DNA from: Streptomyces cyaneogriseus subsp. noncyanogenus
GTDB taxonomy: Bacteria > Actinomycetota > Actinomycetes > Streptomycetales > Streptomycetaceae
Direction of reading: 5' to 3'
Assembly (NCBI RefSeq): GCF_000931445.1
Contig: NZ_CP010849.1
Span: 5,580,001 to 5,644,000, forward strand
Length of the DNA: 64,000 nt
Positions 17,930 to 25,576 of this stretch are shown one piece after another. How positions within the stretch are numbered: the stretch's first letter is position 1; the number at the start of each line of letters is the position of its first letter. Under the pieces are notes generated by a model. It did not search any database, was not told the DNA's origin, and saw only the letters and a list, made by a program, of their open reading frames with translations. The translations under genes and the position numbers were made by a program.

Positions 17930-20900
17930 GTGCACCTGAAGGCCCTGACCCTGCGCGGGTTCAAGTCGTTCGCCTCGGCGACCACGCTCCGGTTCGAACC
18001 GGGGATCACCTGCGTGGTCGGACCGAACGGCTCGGGCAAGTCCAATGTCGTGGACGCGCTGAGCTGGGTCATGGGCGAACAGGGCGCCAAGTCGCTGCGC
18101 GGCGGCAAGATGGAGGACGTCATCTTCGCCGGCACCACGGGCCGCCCGCCCCTGGGCCGCGCCGAGGTCTCCCTGACCATCGACAACTCCGACGGGGCCC
18201 TGCCCATCGAGTACGCCGAGGTCACCATCACGCGGACGATGTTCCGCAACGGCGGCAGCGAGTACCAGATCAACGGTGACACCTGCCGTCTGCTGGACAT
18301 CCAGGAACTGCTCTCCGACTCCGGTATCGGCCGGGAGATGCACGTCATCGTCGGCCAGGGCCAGCTCGACTCCGTCCTGCACGCCGACCCGATGGGCCGC
18401 CGCGCCTTCATCGAGGAGGCCGCCGGTGTCCTCAAGCACCGCAAGCGCAAGGAGAAGGCGCTGCGGAAGCTGGACGCGATGCAGGCCAACCTCGCGCGCG
18501 TGCAGGACCTCACGGACGAGCTGCGCAGGCAGCTCAAACCGCTCGGCCGGCAGGCGGCGGTGGCGCGCAGGGCCGCCGTCATCCAGGCCGACCTGCGCGA
18601 CGCCCGGCTCCGCCTGCTCGCCGACGACCTCGTACGGCTGCGCGAGGCGCTCCAGGCCGAGATCGCCGACGAGGCGGCGCTGAAGGAACGCCGGGAGGCC
18701 GCCGCGCGGGAGCTGGACCGGGCTCTGCGGCGCGAGGCCGCGCTGGAGGAGGAGGTGCGCCGCCTCACCCCGCGCCTCCAGCGCGCCCAGCAGACCTGGT
18801 ACGAGCTGTCCCAGCTCGCGGAGCGGGTGCGCGGCACCGTCTCGCTGGCCGACGCGCGCGTGCAGAGCGCCACGACGGCGACGGTGGAGGAGCGTCCCGG
18901 CCGGGACCCGGAGGACCTGGAGCGCGAGGCCGCCCGCATCCGCGAACAGGAGGCCGAACTGGAGGCCGCCCTGGAGGCGGCCCGGCGCGCCCTGGACGAC
19001 ACGGTCGCCCACCGCGCCGAGCTGGAGCGCGAGCTGGCGCAGGAGGAGCGGCGCCTGAAGGACGCCGCCCGCGCCATCGCCGACCGGCGCGAGGGCCTGG
19101 CCCGGCTCACCGGACAGGTGGGGGCGGCCCGCTCGCGCGCCGCCGCGGCCCAGGCCGAGATCGAGCGCCTGGGCGCCGCCCGGGACGAGGCCACGGAACG
19201 GGCGAAGGCCGCCCAGGAGGAGTACGAGGCGCTCAAGGCCGAGGTCGACGGTCTCGACGCGGGCGAGGCCGACCTCGCCGAACGGCACGAGGCGGCCCGG
19301 CGCGACCTCGCCGAGGCGGAGGCCGCGCTGAGCGCCGCCCGGGAGGCCGCCACCGCGGCGGAGCGCCGGCGCGCCGCCACCCAGGCCCGGCACGACGCCC
19401 TCGCCCTGGGCCTGCGCCGCAAGGACGGCACCGGGGCGCTGCTCGCCGCGCGGGACCGGCTCACCGGCCTGCTGGGCCCGGCCGCCGAGCTGCTCACCGT
19501 GACCCCCGGGTACGAGGTGCCGCTGGCCGCCGCCTTCGGCGCCGCCGCCGACGCGCTCGCCGTGAGCAGCCCGGCCGCCGCCGCCGACGCCCTGCGGCTG
19601 CTGCGCAAACAGGACGCAGGCCGGGCCACCCTGCTGGTCGCCGGCGCCCCCGGCGACGTACCGGAGGAGACGGGCGGCGGCGAGCCGCCGTACGCGGCCG
19701 GCCTGGTGCACGGGCCGGACGAGCTGATGCCCGCCGTACGGCGGCTGCTGCGCGGGATCGTCGTCGTCGGCACCCTGGAGGACGCCGAGGAGCTCGTGTA
19801 CGCGCGGCCCGGCCTGACCGCCGTCACCGCCGAGGGCGATCTGCTGGGCGCGCACGTCGCGCAGGGCGGGTCCGCCGGGGCGCCCAGCCTCCTGGAGGTG
19901 CGGGCGTCCGTGGACGAGGCCGCCGCCGAGCTGGCGGAGCTGGCCGTACGGTGCGAGGAACTGGCCGAGGCGCAGCACGCGGCGCAGGAGCGGCGCCGGG
20001 AGTGCGCGGCGCTCGTGGAGGAGCTGGGGGAGCGGCGCCGGGCCGCCGACCGGGAGAAGTCGGCGGTCGCCCAGCAGCTCGGGCGGCTGGCCGGGCAGGC
20101 GCGGGGCGCCGCCGGGGAGGCCGAGCGGTCACAGGCCGCGGCGCGGCGGGCCCAGGAGGCGCTCGACGAGGCGGTGGCGCAGGCCGAGGAACTCGCCGAG
20201 CGGCTCGCCGTCGCCGAGGAGATGCCGGTCGAGGAGGAGCCCGACACCGCGCGCCGCGACCGGCTCGCCGCCGACGGGGCCAACGCCCGCCAGACCGAGA
20301 TGGAGGCCCGCCTCCAGGTCCGTACGCACGAGGAACGGGTCAAGGCGCTGGCCGGGCGGGCCGACTCGCTGGACCGGGCCGCCCGCGCGGAACGCGAGGC
20401 ACGCGCGCGTGCCGAACGGCGCCGGGCCCGGCTGCGCCACGAGGCGGCCGTCGCCGCGGCGGTCGCCGCCGGTGCCCGGCAGCTCCTCGCCCATGTGGAG
20501 GTCTCCCTCGCCCGCGCCGACCGGGAGCGGACCGCCGCCGAGGCCGCCAAGGCGCACTGCGAGCGGGAGCTGGCCGCCGCGCGCACCGAGGGCCGGGACC
20601 TGAAGGCGGAGCTCGACAAGTTGACGGATTCGGTTCACCGGGGCGAGGTACTCGGCGCCGAGAAACGGCTGCGGATCGAGCAGCTCGAGACCAAGGCGCT
20701 GGAGGAACTCGGTGTGGAACCGGCGGGGCTCGTCGCCGAGTACGGCCCGGATCAACCGGTGCCGCCCGCGCCCCCCGCCGACGGCGAGGAGCCGCCGGAC
20801 GATCCGGACCATCCACGCAACCGGCCCCGCCCGTTCGTACGAGCCGAGCAGGAGAAGCGGCTCAAGGCGGCCGAGCGGGCCTACCAGCAGCTCGGCAAGG

Positions 20901-21484
20901 TCAATCCGCTGGCCCTGGAGGAGTTCGCGGCGCTGGAGGAGCGGCACCAGTTCCTCAGCGAGCAACTGGAGGACCTGAAGAAGACCCGCGCCGACCTGCT
21001 CCAGGTCGTCAAGGAGGTCGACGAGCGGGTCGAGCAGGTCTTCACCGAGGCGTACCGGGACACCGCCCGCGAGTTCGAAGGCGTGTTCAGCCGCCTGTTC
21101 CCGGGTGGTGAGGGCCGGCTCGTGCTGACCGACCCCGACCACATGCTGACCACGGGTGTGGATGTCGAGGCCCGGCCACCGGGCAAGAAGGTCAAGCGGC
21201 TGTCGCTGCTGTCCGGCGGGGAGCGGTCGCTGACCGCCGTGGCGCTGCTTGTGTCGATCTTCAAGGCGCGGCCCAGTCCGTTCTATGTCATGGACGAGGT
21301 CGAGGCCGCCCTCGACGACACGAACCTGCAGCGGCTGATCCGGATCATGCAGGAATTGCAGGAGACCTCGCAGCTGATCGTGATCACGCACCAGAAGCGC
21401 ACGATGGAGGTCGCCGACGCCCTCTATGGCGTGTCCATGCAGGGCGACGGTGTGTCGAAGGTCATCTCCCAGCGGCTCCGCTGA
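17930..21484 (+). CDS. smc: Chromosome segregation ATPase SMC
   Basis: Condensin subunit, 1184 aa, usual length. N-terminal head with LRGFKSFASATTL and Walker A GPNGSGKS (31-38), and QGQLDSVL of the Q-loop region. Long coiled coils (about 165-500 and 660-1020) flank a hinge around 500-650 (LLAARDRLTGLLGPAAELL onward). The C-terminal head has the ABC signature LLSGGERSLTAVALL and Walker B FYVMDEVEAALDD. It loads and compacts DNA with ScpA/ScpB (not in this window). Start GTG 17930, matching the family start HLKALTLRGFKSF. Confidence 0.97.
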   Translation: MHLKALTLRGFKSFASATTLRFEPGITCVVGPNGSGKSNVVDALSWVMGEQGAKSLRGGKMEDVIFAGTTGRPPLGRAEVSLTIDNSDGALPIEYAEVTITRTMFRNGGSEYQINGDTCRLLDIQELLSDSGIGREMHVIVGQGQLDSVLHADPMGRRAFIEEAAGVLKHRKRKEKALRKLDAMQANLARVQDLTDELRRQLKPLGRQAAVARRAAVIQADLRDARLRLLADDLVRLREALQAEIADEAALKERREAAARELDRALRREAALEEEVRRLTPRLQRAQQTWYELSQLAERVRGTVSLADARVQSATTATVEERPGRDPEDLEREAARIREQEAELEAALEAARRALDDTVAHRAELERELAQEERRLKDAARAIADRREGLARLTGQVGAARSRAAAAQAEIERLGAARDEATERAKAAQEEYEALKAEVDGLDAGEADLAERHEAARRDLAEAEAALSAAREAATAAERRRAATQARHDALALGLRRKDGTGALLAARDRLTGLLGPAAELLTVTPGYEVPLAAAFGAAADALAVSSPAAAADALRLLRKQDAGRATLLVAGAPGDVPEETGGGEPPYAAGLVHGPDELMPAVRRLLRGIVVVGTLEDAEELVYARPGLTAVTAEGDLLGAHVAQGGSAGAPSLLEVRASVDEAAAELAELAVRCEELAEAQHAAQERRRECAALVEELGERRRAADREKSAVAQQLGRLAGQARGAAGEAERSQAAARRAQEALDEAVAQAEELAERLAVAEEMPVEEEPDTARRDRLAADGANARQTEMEARLQVRTHEERVKALAGRADSLDRAARAEREARARAERRRARLRHEAAVAAAVAAGARQLLAHVEVSLARADRERTAAEAAKAHCERELAAARTEGRDLKAELDKLTDSVHRGEVLGAEKRLRIEQLETKALEELGVEPAGLVAEYGPDQPVPPAPPADGEEPPDDPDHPRNRPRPFVRAEQEKRLKAAERAYQQLGKVNPLALEEFAALEERHQFLSEQLEDLKKTRADLLQVVKEVDERVEQVFTEAYRDTAREFEGVFSRLFPGGEGRLVLTDPDHMLTTGVDVEARPPGKKVKRLSLLSGGERSLTAVALLVSIFKARPSPFYVMDEVEAALDDTNLQRLIRIMQELQETSQLIVITHQKRTMEVADALYGVSMQGDGVSKVISQRLR

Positions 21485-21537
21485 GGCCCGCACAGGTCTA
21501 GACCGGTCGCGACCTGCATTTCTGGAAACCTCCCCTA

Positions 21538-21554
21538 CAAGACTTCAAGTCTTG
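21538..21554. promoter_or_regulatory. AT-rich 17-bp palindrome upstream of glcP
   Basis: CAAGACT-TCA-AGTCTTG, 7-bp perfect arms, between the smc stop and the glcP promoter. It could be an upstream operator of glcP, or a weak hairpin after smc. Confidence 0.4.
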
Positions 21555-21602
21555 AACACAAGGTCGCCACGCGGTGGCTGAAAGTTCACAGCCTTTGACC
21601 TA

Positions 21603-21630
21603 TTGACTTCGAAACTTAAAGGCATAGTCT
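21603..21630 (+). promoter_or_regulatory. Predicted glcP promoter
   Basis: TTGACT (21603-21608), 16-nt spacer, TAGTCT (21625-21630), in an unusually AT-rich stretch. It would start transcription around 21637, giving a leader of about 85 nt. Confidence 0.6.
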
Positions 21631-21632
21631 CT

Positions 21633-21666
21633 GCAACGTTGCTTTTACCTTCAGGTACCTTCAGGT
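21633..21666. promoter_or_regulatory. Operator-like palindromes at the glcP transcription start
   Basis: GCAACGTTGC (21633-21642) is a perfect 10-bp palindrome at the predicted start site and looks like a LacI-family half-site pair. It is followed by two back-to-back copies of ACCTTCAGGT (21647-21656, 21657-21666), each itself symmetric (ACCT-TC-AGGT). These are candidate binding sites for glucose-dependent regulation of glcP. Confidence 0.5.
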
Positions 21667-21722
21667 CACCTCGAAGGGCTTCACCCACCCCGGCAGCGTT
21701 GCCGGTGGCCCGAGGAGTACAC

Positions 21723-23141
21723 GTGACCAGCACAGCGCAGGCACCCAAGTCAGGAGCCAGGACGGCTCACCCCGATCATCTCGGGCACGTCATCTTCATC
21801 GCGGCGGCGGCCGCCATGGGCGGCTTCCTCTTCGGCTACGACAGCTCCGTGATCAACGGCGCCGTCGAGGCCATCCGGGACCGCTACGACGTCGGATCCG
21901 CGGCGCTGGCCCAGGTCATCGCCATCGCCCTGATCGGCTGCGCCATCGGCGCCGCGACCGCCGGCCGGATAGCCGACCGCATCGGCCGCATCCGCTGCAT
22001 GCAGATCGCCGCCGTCCTCTTCACCGTCAGCGCCGTCGGCTCCGCGCTGCCCTTCGCGCTGTGGGACCTGGCCTTCTGGCGGGTCGTCGGCGGTTTCGCC
22101 ATCGGTATGGCCTCCGTGATCGGCCCCGCCTACATCGCCGAGGTCGCCCCGCCCGCCTACCGCGGCCGGCTCGGTTCCTTCCAGCAGGCCGCGATCGTCG
22201 TCGGCATCGCGGTGTCGCAGCTGGTCAACTGGGGTCTGCTGCACGCCGCCGGCGGTGACCAGCGCGGTGAGCTGATGGGCCTGGAGGCCTGGCAGGTCAT
22301 GCTCGGCGTCATGGTGGTCCCGGCCGTCCTCTACGGCCTGCTGTCCTTCGCCATCCCCGAGTCCCCGCGCTTCCTGATCTCCGTCGGCAAGCACGACCGC
22401 GCCCGCCAGATCCTCGAAGAGGTCGAGGGCAAGGACGTGGACCTGGACGCCCGCGTCACCGAGATCGAGTCGGCGATGCACCGCGAGGAGAAGTCCAGCT
22501 TCAAGGACCTGCTCGGCGGCAGCTTCTTCTTCAAGCCGATCGTCTGGATCGGTATCGGCCTGTCGGTCTTCCAGCAGTTCGTCGGCATCAACGTCGCGTT
22601 CTACTACTCCTCGACGCTGTGGCAGTCGGTCGGTGTCGACCCCACGGACTCCTTCTTCTACTCGTTCACGACGTCGATCATCAACATCGTCGGCACCGTG
22701 ATCGCGATGATCTTCGTCGACCGCGTCGGCCGCAAGCCGCTCGCCATCATCGGTTCGGTCGGCATGGTGGTCGGCCTGGCGCTGGAGGCGTGGGCGTTCT
22801 CCTTCGACCTCGTCGGCGGCAAGCTTCCGGAGACCCAGGGCTGGGTCGCCCTGATCGCCGCACACGTGTTCGTCCTCTTCTTCGCCCTGTCCTGGGGTGT
22901 GGTCGTCTGGGTCATGCTCGGCGAGATGTTCCCGAACCGGATCCGTGCCGCCGCCCTGGGTGTGGCCGCCGCCGCGCAGTGGATCGCCAACTGGGCCATC
23001 ACCGCGAGCTTCCCGTCGCTGGCCGACTGGAACCTGTCCGTCACCTACGTGATCTACACGGTCTTCGCCGCGCTCTCCATCCCGTTCGTCCTGAAGTTCG
23101 TGAAGGAGACGAAGGGCAAGGCCCTGGAGGAGATGGGCTGA
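21723..23141 (+). CDS. glcP: Glucose permease, MFS sugar porter family
   Basis: 472-aa, 12-helix sugar:proton symporter. Sugar-porter signatures are present: GRIADRIGRIRCMQ in loop 2-3, PESPRFLI after helix 6, VFQQFVGINVAFYYSS in helix 7, DRVGRKPL in loop 8-9 and the C-terminal KETKGKALEEM. S. coelicolor has the glucose permease GlcP1 gene next to smc, so the assignment rests on both sequence and position. Start GTG 21723 with GAGGAG 5 nt upstream; an in-frame ATG far upstream would add a non-homologous tail. A strong terminator follows. Confidence 0.93.
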   Translation: MTSTAQAPKSGARTAHPDHLGHVIFIAAAAAMGGFLFGYDSSVINGAVEAIRDRYDVGSAALAQVIAIALIGCAIGAATAGRIADRIGRIRCMQIAAVLFTVSAVGSALPFALWDLAFWRVVGGFAIGMASVIGPAYIAEVAPPAYRGRLGSFQQAAIVVGIAVSQLVNWGLLHAAGGDQRGELMGLEAWQVMLGVMVVPAVLYGLLSFAIPESPRFLISVGKHDRARQILEEVEGKDVDLDARVTEIESAMHREEKSSFKDLLGGSFFFKPIVWIGIGLSVFQQFVGINVAFYYSSTLWQSVGVDPTDSFFYSFTTSIINIVGTVIAMIFVDRVGRKPLAIIGSVGMVVGLALEAWAFSFDLVGGKLPETQGWVALIAAHVFVLFFALSWGVVVWVMLGEMFPNRIRAAALGVAAAAQWIANWAITASFPSLADWNLSVTYVIYTVFAALSIPFVLKFVKETKGKALEEMG

Positions 23142-23224
23142 CCGGCCCGTCGCACGGGTCCTGAGAGACCCGAGCAGACCCGAGGAGAAGGGCCAAGTCC
23201 CCGCTGCCCCTCTCCTCGTACCCG

Positions 23225-23283
23225 AGGCGCACTGCCCCGGCTCCCCCCGACCGCGAGGTCGGCGGAGCCGGGGCAGTGCGCCT
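23225..23283 (+). terminator. Strong nested hairpin terminator of glcP
   Basis: 20-bp perfect stem (23225-23244 with 23264-23283) enclosing a second stem CCGACC/GGTCGG (23247-23262), followed by TTTCGGGG. It lies 80 nt after the glcP stop. Confidence 0.9.
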
Positions 23284-23500
23284 TTCGGGGTGTGCGGGGC
23301 CCCGGGCTCGCGAGTGCTTACGGGGCGGGTGGCGGGCGGCGCGGGGTGCCTCCGGAACGCCGGGGCGCGGGGGTGACGGCGGTCGCCTGGCGAACTCGGC
23401 GTGTGTGGGGGGGCGAGGGCCGCGTCAGGGGAGCGGCGGGCCGGAGTGGGGCGGTGCGGTGGGCCGCTTCCCGGCACCCACCGGATGGCCCGCCTGCCCC

Positions 23501-23649
23501 TGGACACCTCCCTCTCCGTGGGCATCTCGCTCCCGGTGGCCACATCTCTCTCCCCGTGGACACCCCGCTCCCCGTGGGCATCTCGCTCCCAGTGGGCGCA
23601 TCTCCCTCCCCGCGGACACCCCGCTCCCCGTGGGAGACCTCGCTCGCCG
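23501..23649. repeat. Degenerate 18/20-bp tandem repeats with 56-bp higher-order period
   Basis: About eight head-to-tail units such as TGGACACCCCGCTCCCCG and TGGGCATCTCGCTCCCAG (18 bp) and TGGGCGCATCTCCCTCCCCG (20 bp). Units run 18+18+20, so blocks of 56 bp recur (23501-23556, 23557-23612, then a partial third). It is non-coding, between the convergent glcP and NCS1 permease genes. The rest of 23284-23817 shows no gene. Confidence 0.8.
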
Positions 23650-23817
23650 CACGCCTCGTTCCCTCTGGACGCCTCCCGGGAGCCACGAGCCGCGGCGCTG
23701 GGGCGTGGCGCTGGGGCGTGGCGCGGGGCCCCACCGCGGCGGCCGGTCGCGCCAACGACGACGTCCCCCTCCGCCCGAGCGGGGCGAAGGGGGACGTGGC
23801 GGGAGCGGGGCCGGGGA

Positions 23818-25293
23818 TCAGACGGTGACCGACTCCTGCGGCGCGGTGTGGCCGGCCTGCCCGGGGACCCCCGCCGGCTCGGCCTGCCGCGCGGGGACGA
23901 CCACCGCGGGCTTCGGCAGGACCAGATACAGCAGACCGGAGATCACGATCGTGGCCACCCAGCCGAGGCCGTACTCGCCGATGACGTTGTCGGCGGCGAG
24001 CGGGCCGGTGAACCAGTCGGAGGTGCTGAACATCAGGCCCGCGACCAGGCCCACCGCCCAGGCGGCCACCGCGGCGGGGGAGAACCCGCCCCGGTACCAG
24101 TAGGCGCTGGTGCGTCCCGTGTCGGCCATGGCCTGGCCGTCGTACTCCCTGCGGCGCAGCATGTCGGCGCCGAAGACGCCGACCCAGGCGGAGAAGGCGA
24201 CCGCGAGCAGCGACAGGAAGGCGATGAAGGAGCCCATGAAGCTGGTCGCCACCAGCATCAGCACCCCGCCGAACACCAGGGAGATCACGGCGTTGACCGA
24301 GACCGCCCAGTGCCGGGGGACCTTGATGCCCAGGGTCTGCGCGGTGAAGCCCGCCGAGTACATCGACATCGAGTTGATCAGCAGCATGCCGATCAGGGCG
24401 ATCAGCAGGTACGGCACCGCGATCCACGTCGGCAGGATCTCGCCGAGGAAGGAGACCGGGTCGGCGGCCGAGGCCAGGTCCGGCGTCGAGACGGCCATGA
24501 CCACGCCCATCAGGACCATGGGCAGGACGACGATGCCGGCACCGCCGACCGTGACGCCCACGATCCCCTTGGCGGAGGCGGTCCGCGGCAGATAGCGCGT
24601 GAAGTCGGGGGCGGACGGGATCCAGCTCACGCCGCCCGCCGCGATCAGCCCCACGCCGGTGATCACCGCGGCCACCGACCCGGCGGGCCGGTCGAAGACC
24701 CGCGCCCAGTCCGTGTCGACGACCAGATAGACCAGCACCAGGACCGAGAAGACGCCGAACAGGTACGTCGCGTACTTGTTGCACTTCTGGACCGCGTTGA
24801 TGCCGAGGCCGGAGATCGCGAAGGTCGCGACCACGAAGGCCAGCAGCATCACCATGTCCAGGACGCTGTTGGCCCGTATGCCGAACAGGATGTCGAGGAC
24901 GGAGAGCATCGCGTAGGCGCCGGTGACGGCGTTGATGGTCTCCCAGCCCCAGCGGGCGACCCAGATCAGCGAACCCGGCAGCAGATTGCCGCGCTGCCCG
25001 AACACCGCGCGGGACAGCGCCATGCCGGGCGCGCCGCCGCGCTTGCCCGCGATGCCGATCAGCCCGACCAGACCGTAGGAGACGATCGGCGCGGCCACGG
25101 CGACCACGAGTGCCTGCCAGAGATTCAGGTGGTAGGCCACGACGAGGCTCGCGCCCATCGTGAGCAGCAGGACGCTGATGTTGGCGCCCACCCAGGTGGG
25201 GAACAGCTCGCGCGTGCGCGCGGTGCGCTCCTGATCGGGCACCTGCTCGATGCCGCGGGTTTCCAGAGCGCCTTCGGTCTCGGTTTTGCTCAT
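23818..25293 (-). CDS. NCS1-family nucleobase permease
   Basis: 491 aa, about 12 membrane helices, of the purine/cytosine/hydantoin (NCS1) symporter family. The N-terminus has TRELFPTWVGANISVLLLTM, then GKRGGAPGMALSRAVFGQRG and WVARWGWETINAVTGAYA (typical helix 3 region), and later GVSWIPSAPDFTRYLP and GFTAQTLGIKVPRH. Specificity (cytosine, uracil, allantoin, hydantoin) cannot be told from sequence alone. Start ATG 25293 with only a weak GGAAA upstream. It is convergent with glcP and divergent from ftsY. Confidence 0.88.
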   Translation of the reverse strand: MSKTETEGALETRGIEQVPDQERTARTRELFPTWVGANISVLLLTMGASLVVAYHLNLWQALVVAVAAPIVSYGLVGLIGIAGKRGGAPGMALSRAVFGQRGNLLPGSLIWVARWGWETINAVTGAYAMLSVLDILFGIRANSVLDMVMLLAFVVATFAISGLGINAVQKCNKYATYLFGVFSVLVLVYLVVDTDWARVFDRPAGSVAAVITGVGLIAAGGVSWIPSAPDFTRYLPRTASAKGIVGVTVGGAGIVVLPMVLMGVVMAVSTPDLASAADPVSFLGEILPTWIAVPYLLIALIGMLLINSMSMYSAGFTAQTLGIKVPRHWAVSVNAVISLVFGGVLMLVATSFMGSFIAFLSLLAVAFSAWVGVFGADMLRRREYDGQAMADTGRTSAYWYRGGFSPAAVAAWAVGLVAGLMFSTSDWFTGPLAADNVIGEYGLGWVATIVISGLLYLVLPKPAVVVPARQAEPAGVPGQAGHTAPQESVTV

Positions 25294-25385
25294 GAAAGTC
25301 GGGTTTCCGTGCCTCGGTCGTGGGGGTTCCGCGCCCGGGGCGATGGGGTTCCCGGCCCAGGGCGGTGGGGGAGGTGGAGAAAGAC

Positions 25386-25416
25386 GGGGGAGGGAGAGAG
25401 GGGGAGGAGAGGGGAG
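25386..25416 (+). other. 31-nt homopurine tract with G-quadruplex pattern
   Basis: Four G-runs (5, 3, 5 and 4 G) separated by short purine loops, entirely A/G on the plus strand. It lies in the divergent spacer between the NCS1 permease and ftsY (25294-25576). The surrounding 25320-25450 is also strongly G-rich on this strand. It could form a quadruplex or triplex, or only reflect base skew. Confidence 0.5.
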
Positions 25417-25576
25417 CGGAAGGGGGCAGTGGGGACGACGACGGGGACTCTACGCGCGTTGACGCACTGCCTTCCATCGTACTTTGCTCCGAGTCCTACC
25501 CTCCAGGGCCCTTTGTCCTTTGGATGAAGTCACAAACAGGGTGTCCTCGGGACCCATGGCTGATACTGGACGGGTT

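Noticed and set aside
23501..23649. CRISPR array
   Set aside because: Units are contiguous without unique spacers and are degenerate; no cas genes are present.
23276..25527. Long plus-strand frames over the NCS1 permease and the repeat array
   Set aside because: They are antisense shadows of the permease with low-complexity Asp/His/Gln composition; the minus-strand frame encodes clear membrane helices.
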